Shown: piece by piece, positions 52,191 to 60,755 of the stretch
How positions within the stretch are numbered: position 1 is the stretch's first letter
Layout of the letters: each line of letters starts with the position of its first letter
NCBI RefSeq assembly: GCF_000220525.1
Contig: NZ_AFPK01000043.1
Coordinates: 1 to 64,000 of the forward strand
Source: Ochrovirga pacifica
GTDB taxonomy: Bacteria > Bacteroidota > Bacteroidia > Flavobacteriales > Flavobacteriaceae
DNA: 64,000 bases
Reading direction: 5' to 3'
Notes under the pieces: model-generated
Databases searched by the model: none
Told to the model about the DNA's origin: nothing
The model's input: only the letters and a program-made list of their open reading frames with translations
Translations under genes and position numbers: made by a program

Positions 52191-53361
52191 TTTTGTGTCT
52201 GTATTTTTCTGTTTGATGAAAAATTTCTTTTAAAATAGCAACATCTTCTAAACTTAGTTCTTGATTGGGTTTGTTTATAACCTTGGTAGCGGTTTCAATA
52301 GCTTTGTTAAAATCGTATGTTTTTTTATTTTTTGTACCTCCCCAGCTATATGATGGAACAAATTTATCAGGCATGTGCGATCCAAAAATATTTACAAATA
52401 CTCCCAAAACAGTTCCTGTGTTAAACATGGTATTGATTCCTGTTTTAGAATGATCTCCCATCATCAAGCCACAGTTTTTTTGCTGTGTATCTTCAAAACT
52501 TTCCAGTTCGTAATTCCATAAACGAACATTGCTATAATTGTTTTTTAAGTTAGAAACATTTGTGTCGGCTCCAAAGTTACACCACTCTCCAACAACAGAA
52601 TCTCCTAAATATCCTTCGTGGCCTTTATTAGAATTTGCAAACAAAATACTATTTTTTATTTCACCCCCTACTTTACAACCAGGGCCAATAGTGGTAGCAC
52701 CATATATTTTTGCTCCCATTTTTACCACTGCTTTTTCCCCTAAAGCAATAGGACCTCTTAACATAGCTCCATCCAAAATTACAGCATCTTTACCTATATA
52801 TATAGGACCAGAACTAGCATTTAAAAAACAAGGATTTATAAGAGCCCCTTCTTCTATAAAAATCTGTTCTTTTTCTACAGCCTGAACATAATTTGGGAGC
52901 TCTTCAGAAATACGATCATGCGTAATTTGTTTAAAATCTTCTCGTATAGCAACGTCATTTTTTAAAAACAAATCCCACTTATTTTCTAAGCTTTCCACAT
53001 TCTTTAGGTAAATTGTATCGTAATCATCTAAATGAATTTCTTCTTGGTCTTCGGTAGAGTAAAAAGCAATTACCTCTTTATTACATACAATTTTCTGATG
53101 TGGTTTTAATTTTTTAACCTCTTCTATAAAATCTGTATTTGGTAAGTAACCAGAATTGATAAATACATTGAATTCCATCTCAACCAATGGATATTTATTC
53201 TCTAAATATTCTTCTGTTAAGGTTGTGGTGGTTGTTCTTAGTGCAGTTTCCCATTTTTCTCTTATGGTTAAAATTCCTATTCGCAAATCGGCAACAGGAC
53301 GGGTAAAAGTAAAGGGTAATAATGAGTCTCTAAAAGAACCATCGTATAAAATATAATTCAT
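52183..53361 (-). CDS. Alternative GlmU-like sugar nucleotidyltransferase/acyltransferase
   Basis: A 392-residue protein of the Bacteroidota GlmU-like family. The N-terminal part begins MNYILYDGSFRDSLLPFTFTRPVADL, a variant nucleotidyltransferase domain; residues ~185-330 form a left-handed beta-helix (IYIGKDAVILDGAMLRGPIA, GATTIGPGCKVGGEIKNSIL, GEWCNFGADTNVSNLKNNYS). It probably takes part in UDP-GlcNAc supply for cell-wall or LPS synthesis, as bifunctional GlmU does, but the exact reaction is not proved. It overlaps apt by 8 bp, followed by the M1 aminopeptidase. Confidence 0.88.
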   Translation of the reverse strand: MNYILYDGSFRDSLLPFTFTRPVADLRIGILTIREKWETALRTTTTTLTEEYLENKYPLVEMEFNVFINSGYLPNTDFIEEVKKLKPHQKIVCNKEVIAFYSTEDQEEIHLDDYDTIYLKNVESLENKWDLFLKNDVAIREDFKQITHDRISEELPNYVQAVEKEQIFIEEGALINPCFLNASSGPIYIGKDAVILDGAMLRGPIALGEKAVVKMGAKIYGATTIGPGCKVGGEIKNSILFANSNKGHEGYLGDSVVGEWCNFGADTNVSNLKNNYSNVRLWNYELESFEDTQQKNCGLMMGDHSKTGINTMFNTGTVLGVFVNIFGSHMPDKFVPSYSWGGTKNKKTYDFNKAIETATKVINKPNQELSLEDVAILKEIFHQTEKYRHKNE

Positions 53362-53405
53362 AGAAGTTATGTGCTATTTTTTCTAATTTTTACATGTAGT
53401 AATAT

Positions 53406-53444
53406 ATTAAAAAACCGTTTAACAAAAATGATGCTAAACGGTTT
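53406..53444 (-). terminator. Terminator of guaB
   Basis: Minus-strand stem AAACCGTTTA/TAAACGGTTT (53435-53444, 53412-53421) with a 13-nt loop and TTTTTT. Confidence 0.9.
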
Positions 53445-53468
53445 ATTATACCTGTTTTTTAATTGTTT

Positions 53469-54932
53469 TTAGCGAGAATAGTTTGGTGCTTCTTTGGTAA
53501 TCGTTACATCATGCGGATGACTTTCTGCAATTCCCGAAGCAGTAATTCTTACAAACTCAGCCTTTTTTTGATCTTGAATTGTTGCAGCTCCACAATATCC
53601 CATACCGGCACGCAAACCACCAATAAATTGGTGCATGGTTTCGTACAACTCACCTTTATAAGGAACTCTTCCTTCAATTCCTTCTGGAACTAATTTTTTA
53701 CTATTATCTTCTTCACCTTGGAAATACCTGTCTTTAGAACCTTTTTTCATGGCTTCTACAGACCCCATACCCCTGTAAGATTTAAACCTTCTTCCGTTAA
53801 ACAAGATTACTTCTCCTGGTGCTTCTTTTGTTCCCGCTAATAAAGAACCTAACATTACAGAATCTGCTCCTGCAGCTATAGCTTTAGGAATGTCTCCAGT
53901 ATAACGTACTCCACCATCCGCAATTACTGGTACACCTGTACCAGCCAGAGCTTCGGAAACCTGCATTACTGCAGATAGCTGAGGAAAACCAACTCCTGCA
54001 ACCACACGTGTTGTACAAATAGAACCAGGACCAATCCCTACTTTTACAGCATCTGCACCTGCAGCTACTAAATCTTTAGCTGCCTTTACAGTAACAATAT
54101 TACCTGCTACAACGTCTAAATTAGGATATGCATCTTTGATTTCTTTTAGTTTTTTTAAGATGTTGATAGAGTGTCCGTGAGCAGAATCTAAGACAACTGC
54201 ATCTACCCCTTCTTTTACCAAAGCAGCAACTCTTTCCAAACAATCGTCTGTTACACCAATTGCAGCCGCTACTCTTAATCTTCCATATTCATCTTTATTG
54301 GCTTCAGGATTTTCTCTAACTTTTACTATATCTCTAAAAGTTATCAAACCTACCAGCTTAAAGTTATCATCTACAATAGGTAGTTTTTCTACCTTATTGT
54401 CTTGTAAAATTTCTTCAGCTTGTTTTAAAGAAGTTCCTGCAGATACAGTTACCAAACCTTCAGAGGTCATTACTTCTTGAATTTTTCTTTCAAAATTCTT
54501 TTCAAATCTTAAATCTCTGTTAGTTACAATTCCTTTTAATATATCGTTTTCATCAACAACAGGAATTCCTCCAATTTTGTGTTCTCTCATCAACAAATTG
54601 GCATCGTTAACTGTTTGATCTGCAGTAATAGTAACTGGTTCTAAAATCATTCCTGCTTCAGAACGTTTTACTTTTTTTACCTGTTTAGCTTGTGCCTTTA
54701 TCGACATATTTTTATGAATCACTCCAATTCCTCCTTCTCTGGCAATGGCAATGGCCATGCTAGATTCTGTTACTGTATCCATAGCAGCAGATACAATTGG
54801 AGTGTTTAAAGGAATATTTCTAGAAAATTTAGATTTTATAGAGACCGTATTGGGTAACACTTCTGAATAGGCTGGGACTAGTAATACATCATCGTAAGTA
54901 AGTCCTTCAGAAATAACTTTTGTGGTAGACAT
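53469..54932 (-). CDS. guaB: Inosine-5'-monophosphate dehydrogenase
   Basis: A 487-residue enzyme, NAD-dependent IMP to XMP, the committed step to GMP. It starts [20 protein letters not shown]. The tandem CBS domains lie at ~95-205 ([40 protein letters not shown]). The catalytic Cys is in [15 protein letters not shown] near 305, and [20 protein letters not shown] holds the flap. The ATG at 54932 gives E. coli-like length and follows a TATATTTG box (54960-54967); a longer frame upstream is discounted. Purine genes guaB and apt are neighbours but in different transcripts. Confidence 0.95.
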   Translation of the reverse strand: MSTTKVISEGLTYDDVLLVPAYSEVLPNTVSIKSKFSRNIPLNTPIVSAAMDTVTESSMAIAIAREGGIGVIHKNMSIKAQAKQVKKVKRSEAGMILEPVTITADQTVNDANLLMREHKIGGIPVVDENDILKGIVTNRDLRFEKNFERKIQEVMTSEGLVTVSAGTSLKQAEEILQDNKVEKLPIVDDNFKLVGLITFRDIVKVRENPEANKDEYGRLRVAAAIGVTDDCLERVAALVKEGVDAVVLDSAHGHSINILKKLKEIKDAYPNLDVVAGNIVTVKAAKDLVAAGADAVKVGIGPGSICTTRVVAGVGFPQLSAVMQVSEALAGTGVPVIADGGVRYTGDIPKAIAAGADSVMLGSLLAGTKEAPGEVILFNGRRFKSYRGMGSVEAMKKGSKDRYFQGEEDNSKKLVPEGIEGRVPYKGELYETMHQFIGGLRAGMGYCGAATIQDQKKAEFVRITASGIAESHPHDVTITKEAPNYSR

Positions 54933-54959
54933 TTGCAATAGATATGAATTAATTGCATG

Positions 54960-54967
54960 CAAATATA
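54960..54967 (-). promoter_or_regulatory. -7 promoter element of guaB
   Basis: TATATTTG on the minus strand, 28 bp upstream of the ATG at 54932; matches TAnnTTTG. Confidence 0.65.
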
Positions 54968-55084
54968 CGAAATAATTCAACAAAGAAATAGTTTCTGAAA
55001 AAAGAAAAAAGAGGGGTTTAAAAATTGTTCCTAAAGTTGATTTTAATTAACTTTAATTATGTATTTAACTTGTAAAATTTAACC

Positions 55085-55915
55085 ATGAAAAATATTATTA
55101 TTCCTGTAGATTTTTCAAAATATTCAGAATATGCGTTAAAAGTAGGTGCTCAGTTTGCTAAAAAACACAACACCAAGCTAACTTTAGTGCACATGTTGGA
55201 AATGCCTACTGGATATTCGGATCATAGTGTAGACCAAAAAACCACTGTGTTTATGCTAAAATTGGCCGAAAAAAAATTTGATGAATTTATTGACAAAGAT
55301 TACTTAGAAGATGTTTCTGTAGACCTTGTGATTAAACACTATGCATTATTTCCCGAAATTGGAGTTTTGGCCAAAGAATTAAATGCGGATTTAATTATAA
55401 TGGGGTCGCATGGTGTAAGCGAACACGACGATTTTTTTCTAGGTTCTAATACCGAAAAAGTTGTAAAAACATCTAAAATTCCTGTGTTAGTCATTAAAAA
55501 AGAAATTGATTCTATCGATTTTGATAAAGTTGTTTATGTTAGTGATTTTAAAACAGAATCTGTAGAAGCTTATCAAAAAGCAAAAACATTCTTTAATTTA
55601 ATAAAGGTAAAACCCAAACTTTTGTTTATTAACAAAGCCGACGGTGGTTTTGTTTCAACCAAAGAAATGGAGACTAGATTTCAGAACTTTTTACAAAAAG
55701 CAGATGGAAATCTAGACAATCTATCTTACTTTGATAATTATGATGATTATACGGTTTTAGATGGGGTTAAGTACTATGTGGAAAAAAACAATATTTCATT
55801 GGTTTCTATTGCTACCCACGGAAAATCTAGTATTTCTAAATTTTTTAATCACAGTGTGTCTTTAGAAATAGCCAATCATTTAGAGACTCCTGTGCTTACC
55901 TTACTTATTTCATAA
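55085..55915 (+). CDS. Universal stress protein, tandem UspA domains
   Basis: A 276-residue cytoplasmic protein with two UspA domains (1-140 and 150-276). The first begins NIIIPVDFSKYSEYALKVGA and ends with the ATP-binding motif GSHGVSEHDDFFLGSNTEKV (G-2x-G-9x-G-S/T) and IPVLVIK; the second ends in VSIATHGKSSISKFFNHSVS and a partially degenerate motif. The first domain is the likely nucleotide binder. Monocistronic, ended by a hairpin shared with the convergent symporter. Confidence 0.92.
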   Translation: MKNIIIPVDFSKYSEYALKVGAQFAKKHNTKLTLVHMLEMPTGYSDHSVDQKTTVFMLKLAEKKFDEFIDKDYLEDVSVDLVIKHYALFPEIGVLAKELNADLIIMGSHGVSEHDDFFLGSNTEKVVKTSKIPVLVIKKEIDSIDFDKVVYVSDFKTESVEAYQKAKTFFNLIKVKPKLLFINKADGGFVSTKEMETRFQNFLQKADGNLDNLSYFDNYDDYTVLDGVKYYVEKNNISLVSIATHGKSSISKFFNHSVSLEIANHLETPVLTLLIS

Positions 55916-55935
55916 TAAAGTTAATTTTAATATCG

Positions 55936-55970
55936 AAAAAGTCGTAGCAGCTTATGTTACGACTTTTTTT
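55936..55970. terminator. Bidirectional terminator overlapping a stop codon
   Basis: Perfect 11-bp stem AAAAAGTCGTA/TACGACTTTTT (55936-55946, 55958-55968) with an 11-nt loop. On the plus strand TTTTTTT follows. On the minus strand the hairpin arm begins inside the last codons of the symporter gene, with the TAA at 55957-55959 in the stem base. Confidence 0.88.
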
Positions 55971-57237
55971 GATGCTTGTTTACAAGCAATGCTACAGTTG
56001 CATCACCTGTAACATTTACAGTAGTTCTTAACATATCTAAAGGTCTATCTACAGCAAAAATTAAGGCCAATCCTATTGATAGTAAATCTTTAGGAAAACC
56101 AATACTATCTAATACTATAATAAGCATTACCATTCCTGCACCAGGTACAGCTGCTGATCCTATTGAAGCCAATAAAGCAGTAATAATAATAGTGATTTGA
56201 TTTTCGAAAATTAAACCTTCTGGCCACAATACTTGCATAATAAAAACTGCTGCTACTGCTTGATACAAACTTGTTCCATCCATATTAATGGTTGCTCCTA
56301 CCGGTAGCACAAAACTAGCTACCTCATTTTTTACCCCTAAGTGCTCTTCAACTCTTTCCATGGTTATTGGCAAGGTAGCTGCACTAGAACTTGTAGAGAA
56401 AGCAAGCAATTGTGCTGGTGCAATATTTTTTAAAAACCATAAAGGTGATTTTTTTAAGAAAATAGCAATACACAAACTATAAAAAACAATCATTAGTGCC
56501 AACCCTCCTATTACTACCAATGCGTATTTTAATAAAGCCATTAAAACACTGGTATCATTAGAGGTTACAATTACCGATGCCAATAATGCAAAAACTGCAT
56601 AAGGAGCAAATAACATAATGATGTCTATCATTTTTAAGACGACTTCATTTAGCGAATCAAAGAATTTTCTTAACGGTTTTGCCTTTTTCTTATCAATTAA
56701 CAACAAACAAAAACCAAGAAACAAAGTAAATACAATTACCTGTAACATATTTTTATTGTTGCTCATGGCATGAATAATGTTACTAGGAACAATATCTTCT
56801 ACAAACTGTAAAGGGCCATTACTTTTTTGGGCAGCAGCAGTATTTAATTTGTCTTGTAAAGAAGCATCCGCTGCATAAGTGTCTTTTAAAACTTGTACTG
56901 TTTCTGACGAAATTCCTTCTCCGGGTTTTATTACATTTACAATTGTTAGCCCAATAACGATGGCAACTATTGTTGTAAAAATATACGTCACCACAGTTCT
57001 AATTCCCATAGACTTAAACTTAGAAATATCTTTTAAATCTGCCACACCTTTGATAAGAGACCCCATGATTAGAGGCATGGCAATTAACTTTAACAGATTT
57101 ACAAAAATAGTCCCGAATGGTTTTATCCAATGGATTGTGAACTCTTTTCCTCCTGGAATTCCAGAACAAATCAATCCAAAAATAATTCCTAAAATTAGTC
57201 CTATAATTATTTTCCAATGGAGAGCTAGTTTTTTCAT
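55957..57237 (-). CDS. Dicarboxylate/amino acid:cation symporter (DAACS)
   Basis: A 426-residue secondary transporter of the GltP/DctA family with about eight membrane segments plus two hairpin loops. Markers are ALHWKIIIGLILGIIFGLI, FVNLLKLIAMPLIMGSLIKG, the serine-rich FSTSSSAATLPITMERVEEH (hairpin 1), FVLPVGATINMDGTSLYQAV and GSAAVPGAGMVMLIIVLDSI (hairpin 2). It imports dicarboxylates, glutamate or aspartate with Na+ or H+. The frame opens at a TTG 9 codons upstream, inside the promoter box; the ATG at 57237 is preferred. Confidence 0.93.
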   Translation of the reverse strand: MKKLALHWKIIIGLILGIIFGLICSGIPGGKEFTIHWIKPFGTIFVNLLKLIAMPLIMGSLIKGVADLKDISKFKSMGIRTVVTYIFTTIVAIVIGLTIVNVIKPGEGISSETVQVLKDTYAADASLQDKLNTAAAQKSNGPLQFVEDIVPSNIIHAMSNNKNMLQVIVFTLFLGFCLLLIDKKKAKPLRKFFDSLNEVVLKMIDIIMLFAPYAVFALLASVIVTSNDTSVLMALLKYALVVIGGLALMIVFYSLCIAIFLKKSPLWFLKNIAPAQLLAFSTSSSAATLPITMERVEEHLGVKNEVASFVLPVGATINMDGTSLYQAVAAVFIMQVLWPEGLIFENQITIIITALLASIGSAAVPGAGMVMLIIVLDSIGFPKDLLSIGLALIFAVDRPLDMLRTTVNVTGDATVALLVNKHQKKS

Positions 57238-57261
57238 AATTCTGTCTAAGGGTTTGGATTC

Positions 57262-57269
57262 CAAAAATA
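57262..57269 (-). promoter_or_regulatory. -7 promoter element of the DAACS gene
   Basis: TATTTTTG on the minus strand, 25 bp upstream of the ATG at 57237. Confidence 0.55.
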
Positions 57270-57298
57270 GAAATTATAATACAATCTAAAGGTGTGTA

Positions 57299-57418
57299 TT
57301 AGCAGTTACATTTCCCATCTTTACAGGAACTTTTGTCTTTTTTAAAAAACTTTGAATATAAAATCCATCCTGCAATAACAAAAGTTAAAACAACTAATAT
57401 AGGTTGAATAAATCTCAT
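57299..57418 (-). CDS. FeoB-associated Cys-rich membrane protein
   Basis: A 39-residue protein with one membrane segment (IQPILVVLTFVIAGWILY) and a C-terminal KKDKSSCKDGKCNC with three cysteines. This is the FeoB-associated Cys-rich family that follows feoB in many Bacteroidota. Its ATG overlaps the feoB stop (ATGA), so it is translationally coupled and read with feoAB. The longer open frame running upstream to 57544 belongs to the feoB region in another frame and is not the gene. Confidence 0.85.
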   Translation of the reverse strand: MRFIQPILVVLTFVIAGWILYSKFFKKDKSSCKDGKCNC

Positions 57419-59382
57419 CAGCTTAGTGTTTGATATGCAATAAATGCAGTTAAATAAGCAAATCCAGACATAGCAAACATTTGAATTAATGGCCATTTCC
57501 ATCCATTGGTTTCTCTTTTTACAATGGCAATAGTACTCATACACTGCATGGCAAAAGCGTAAAATAATAAGATAGATATTCCTGTTGCAAAAGAATATAC
57601 GGGTTTTTCTGTGCCGTCGTATACTTCTTTTTTCATACGTTCTTTTATGGTTGATTCGTCTTCACTTCCAATACTGTAAATTGTAGCTAAAGTTCCAACA
57701 AATACTTCTCTAGCGGCAAAAGAAGTAATCACTGCTACTCCTATTTTCCAATCATAGCCTAAAGGTCTAATTACAGGTTCAATAAATTTACCCATCACCC
57801 CAATGTATGAGTTTTCTAATTTGTAAGAGGCAATTTTAGCTCCTAATTCTCCTTCTGATAAATTTGGGTGGCTTGCTTGTACTGCTTCTTGAGCATTGCT
57901 CAATCGATCCCCAGGTCCGTAAGAAGCCAACCCCCAAAGTATAATAGAGATTGCTAGTATAATTTTACCTGCCTCAAAAACAAAAGCTTTAGTTTTTTCT
58001 ACCACATTGTACGCTACATTTTTAAACAAAGGAAGTTTGTAATTGGGCATTTCTACCACAAAGTAAGATTTGGATACTATGTGAAGGACTTTGTCTAAAA
58101 TAGCTGCAGCTATAATTGCAGTTGCAAAACCTAATAAATACAAAGTCATTAAAACCAACCCTTGAACATTAAAGGATAAAAAAGTCTGTTCTTTAGGAAT
58201 AATCAAACTAATAATAATAGCGTATACAGGCAAACGAGCAGAACAAGTAGTAAATGGAGTTACTAGAATAGTAATCAATCGTTCTTTCCAGTTCTCTATA
58301 TTTCTGGCAGACATAATTGCTGGTATGGCACAAGCTGTTCCTGAAATTAAGGGCACAATACTTTTTCCACTCAACCCAAAACGTCTCATCAATCGATCCA
58401 TTAAAAAAACAACACGGCTCATGTATCCGCTTTCTTCTAATACAGATGTAAACAGAAATAAAAATGCTATTTGAGGAATAAAAATTACAATTCCTCCAAT
58501 TCCTGGTACAATTCCCTCTGAAACCAAATTGGTAAAAACACCTGGCGGTAAGTTGTTGCTTGTCCACTGAGCTAAGTTTGCAAAACTTTCATCAATCCAG
58601 TCCATAGGAACCGATGACCAAGAAAACAATGCTTGAAATACAAGGAACAACAACGTAAAAAAGATTGCATATCCGTATACTTTATGTATTAAAATTCTAT
58701 CTAAAAATGTTCTTAAATCCTTAGCTGACTGTGGGTCTTGAGAAAAAGTATTTTCTAGAACTTTTTTAATAAACTGGTAACGCCTAACTGTTTCTAAATG
58801 ATGTTTGTTGGTTTTTTCTTTTGGTAAAACCGACTGGCCCTTATTTACATCTACAAAACATGGGGTTGTGTCCAATTCCTTATAATTGGCCAATAAATCT
58901 TTAAGGTGAGAAATTCCTTTGTTTTTTTTAGTGCTGATTAAAGAAATTTTGGTTTTTAATTGTTTCTCTAATTTAGGAATATCAATATCTATTCCTCTTA
59001 AAGCCATTCGATCAGCCATATTTACGGCCAAAACAGTTGGAATTCCTAAGTCTTTAATTTGTGTGTAGATGTATAAATTACGTTTTAAATTTTCAATATC
59101 CACCACCACCACTACCACATCAGGATAATTTGGATTTTCTTTTTGCGTTAATACAGAAACAGCTACATCCTCGTCAATAGAACTTGGATTTAAACTATAA
59201 GTACCAGGTAAATCTATAATTTCTGCATCAATCTTTTGATCGATTTTACTAAAACCTATTTTTTTATCAACGGTAATTCCAGGATAATTTCCTACTTTTT
59301 GATTCAACCCTGTTAGTCTATTAAACAAAGAGGTTTTTCCCGTATTTGGGTTTCCTATTAAAGCTACTTTTAGTGTACTCAT
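57418..59382 (-). CDS. feoB: Ferrous iron transporter FeoB
   Basis: A 654-residue inner-membrane ferrous iron permease. The G domain starts at once: G1 GNPNTGKTS (10-18), G2/G3 NYPGITVDKK and DLPGTY, G4 NMAD. After a helical linker, two Gate motifs (FIPQIAFLFLFTSVLEESGY, MPNYKLPLFKNVAYNVVEKT) and the core segments follow, with ISGTACAIPAIMSARNIENW. It imports Fe2+. The start overlaps the feoA stop (ATGA); the start at 59382 places the P-loop at its usual position. Confidence 0.95.
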   Translation of the reverse strand: MSTLKVALIGNPNTGKTSLFNRLTGLNQKVGNYPGITVDKKIGFSKIDQKIDAEIIDLPGTYSLNPSSIDEDVAVSVLTQKENPNYPDVVVVVVDIENLKRNLYIYTQIKDLGIPTVLAVNMADRMALRGIDIDIPKLEKQLKTKISLISTKKNKGISHLKDLLANYKELDTTPCFVDVNKGQSVLPKEKTNKHHLETVRRYQFIKKVLENTFSQDPQSAKDLRTFLDRILIHKVYGYAIFFTLLFLVFQALFSWSSVPMDWIDESFANLAQWTSNNLPPGVFTNLVSEGIVPGIGGIVIFIPQIAFLFLFTSVLEESGYMSRVVFLMDRLMRRFGLSGKSIVPLISGTACAIPAIMSARNIENWKERLITILVTPFTTCSARLPVYAIIISLIIPKEQTFLSFNVQGLVLMTLYLLGFATAIIAAAILDKVLHIVSKSYFVVEMPNYKLPLFKNVAYNVVEKTKAFVFEAGKIILAISIILWGLASYGPGDRLSNAQEAVQASHPNLSEGELGAKIASYKLENSYIGVMGKFIEPVIRPLGYDWKIGVAVITSFAAREVFVGTLATIYSIGSEDESTIKERMKKEVYDGTEKPVYSFATGISILLFYAFAMQCMSTIAIVKRETNGWKWPLIQMFAMSGFAYLTAFIAYQTLS

Positions 59383-59609
59383 ATTTTTTCTACCCAAATT
59401 TTTGTTGCCATTTCTAACCGAATAGCTACATACGTTCCACTAATATTTATATACAAAGGGTCTTGCATTGGGGCACGTTGTAAAACTTCTATATAGTTCC
59501 CTTCTATACATCCCATCTCAATTAGTTTTAAAGGAATTATATCTTCTTGATATGACTTGATAATAGCCCTTTCTCCTCTTTGCAAATCGGCAACTGTATG
59601 TATTTTCAT
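59379..59609 (-). CDS. feoA: Ferrous iron transport protein FeoA
   Basis: A 76-residue cytoplasmic SH3-like protein that partners FeoB. The pattern LQRGERAIIKSY, LKLIEMGCIEGNYIEVLQRA, DPLYINISGTYVAIRLEMA is typical of FeoA. It heads the feoA-feoB-FeoB-associated operon, with feoB overlapping its stop by 4 bp. The promoter lies at 59684-59691. No Fur-type box is obvious upstream. Confidence 0.95.
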   Translation of the reverse strand: MKIHTVADLQRGERAIIKSYQEDIIPLKLIEMGCIEGNYIEVLQRAPMQDPLYINISGTYVAIRLEMATKIWVEKI

Positions 59610-59683
59610 TCAATAGAATTCTGTAGTTAAAACCTTTAATAAAATTTAATTCTCTAAATCAAATTAAAAAGTATAAAGGTCTG

Positions 59684-59691
59684 CAAAGATA
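59684..59691 (-). promoter_or_regulatory. -7 promoter element of feoA
   Basis: TATCTTTG on the minus strand, ~75 bp upstream of the feoA ATG. The leader is rich in A/T with no recognised iron box. Confidence 0.6.
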
Positions 59692-59743
59692 TAAACTATT
59701 TAGATTTATTTAAAATTAACAAAGCCAAATATATCTGAATAGA

Positions 59744-59777
59744 AAAAATCTTGTCTTAAAAAAAAGACAAGATTTTT
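59744..59777. terminator. Strong hairpin with T/A tracts in a divergent region
   Basis: AAAAATCTTGTCTT (59744-59757) pairs perfectly with AAGACAAGATTTTT (59764-59777), 14 bp, loop AAAAAA. It has a terminator's form on both strands, yet lies between the divergent feoA and 59900 genes, where no annotated transcript should end. Confidence 0.7.
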
Positions 59778-59877
59778 AGATACAAAAACAAACTTTTATT
59801 AACAATCTATAAACTCGAAATGGTTAAAGATGAAACAAAGATATTAATTGTATTTATTCTAAATAAAAATAAAGTAT

Positions 59878-59885
59878 TATTTTTG
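59878..59885 (+). promoter_or_regulatory. -7 promoter element of the 59900 gene
   Basis: TATTTTTG, 15 bp before the ATG at 59900; matches TAnnTTTG. Confidence 0.55.
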
Positions 59886-59899
59886 AAAAAAATACATTT

Positions 59900-60250
59900 A
59901 TGAAATCATATAAAATAATTTATGCCAACCATTTTGGGAATAGTTGTCTGTTACTAGAAAGTTTAAATCAAAAAATAGTTTATTTAGAATTCAACCAACT
60001 TATACTTTCAGTAGAAACCCAAGAATTAAACTCCTTTATTAAATCAACTCAAGAAATAATTAACCTACACTCTAATTGCAAATGTCCTAGAGACTTTAAA
60101 AACAAAATGATTGTTTATAAAGGCAATCAAATGGAAATAAAAATGGTCTTAAGCTATAATCAATTACTACAGTTAATTGATTTATTAAAAGGAACAGTTT
60201 TTAAAATTTCTATGGATGATATCTTAAAATCTTATAGAATCAAAAACTAA
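59900..60250 (+). CDS. Hypothetical protein, 116 aa
   Basis: A cytoplasmic protein I cannot place. It has a beta-rich start (YKIIYANHFGNSCLLLESLN), an internal pair of cysteines (HSNCKCPRD) and a C-terminal helix (SYNQLLQLIDLLKGTVFKIS). The CKC pair next to feoA suggests a link with metal handling, but this is only inference from proximity. It is divergent from feoA and has its own promoter and terminator. Confidence 0.7.
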   Translation: MKSYKIIYANHFGNSCLLLESLNQKIVYLEFNQLILSVETQELNSFIKSTQEIINLHSNCKCPRDFKNKMIVYKGNQMEIKMVLSYNQLLQLIDLLKGTVFKISMDDILKSYRIKN

Positions 60251-60254
60251 AAAA

Positions 60255-60286
60255 AACAGGACTGTAAAATTAATTATAGTCCTGTT
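60255..60286. terminator. Bidirectional terminator
   Basis: AACAGGACT (60255-60263) pairs with AGTCCTGTT (60278-60286). On the minus strand it is followed by TTTTTTTT and ends the haem-binding-domain gene; on the plus strand the T run is short. Confidence 0.8.
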
Positions 60287-60308
60287 CTTTATAATTTATT
60301 AAATAATT

Positions 60309-60749
60309 TTAATATTTCGACATAGCTTCTTTAGCCCAAGCTACCAACAATTCTCTTTCTGATTTTGATAATTCTCCGTGCATATTTTCGTAAGAATTTA
60401 AAGGCATTTTACCTTCTTCTACTTCCTCTTCTACCTCGTGTAATTTATGTTTTTTCTTTTTTGCGTCGTAGGTATCCCAAGCAGAAAAATTTAAGTGTTC
60501 TTTTCCTTCTTCTACATGATGATTGATCCAAAAAGAAACAGGAGCAATCTTTGCATACCATGGATAGGTGGTTTTGTTAGAATGGCAATCAAAACACTGT
60601 GATGTTAAGATAGCCTGTATTTCTTGATTTGGTTTTGTTTCGTTGATAAAAGCAGATACTTCATGTGTTACTGCTTCATTTTTCCTACCTCCAAAAAACT
60701 GCATCACTACCAAAACAATTACAATTCCGAGGAATATTTTTTTTACCAT
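60309..60749 (-). CDS. Haem-binding domain-containing protein
   Basis: A 146-residue protein with an N-terminal membrane anchor (KIFLGIVIVLVVMQFFGG) and a haem attachment motif C52-F-D-C55-H56 in SQCFDCHSNKTTYPWYAKI, the hallmark of the small Bacteroidota haem-binding-domain family. The C-terminal half is helical and lysine/glutamate-rich, ending LSKSERELLVAWAKEAM. Likely periplasmic. It is 6 bp after the TonB-dependent receptor, in the same operon. Confidence 0.9.
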   Translation of the reverse strand: MVKKIFLGIVIVLVVMQFFGGRKNEAVTHEVSAFINETKPNQEIQAILTSQCFDCHSNKTTYPWYAKIAPVSFWINHHVEEGKEHLNFSAWDTYDAKKKKHKLHEVEEEVEEGKMPLNSYENMHGELSKSERELLVAWAKEAMSKY

Positions 60750-60755
60750 ATCTTG

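Noticed and set aside
57419-57544. Longer version of the FeoB-associated protein starting at 57544
   Set aside because: The upstream part is feoB coding sequence in another frame; the family's short form starts at 57418.
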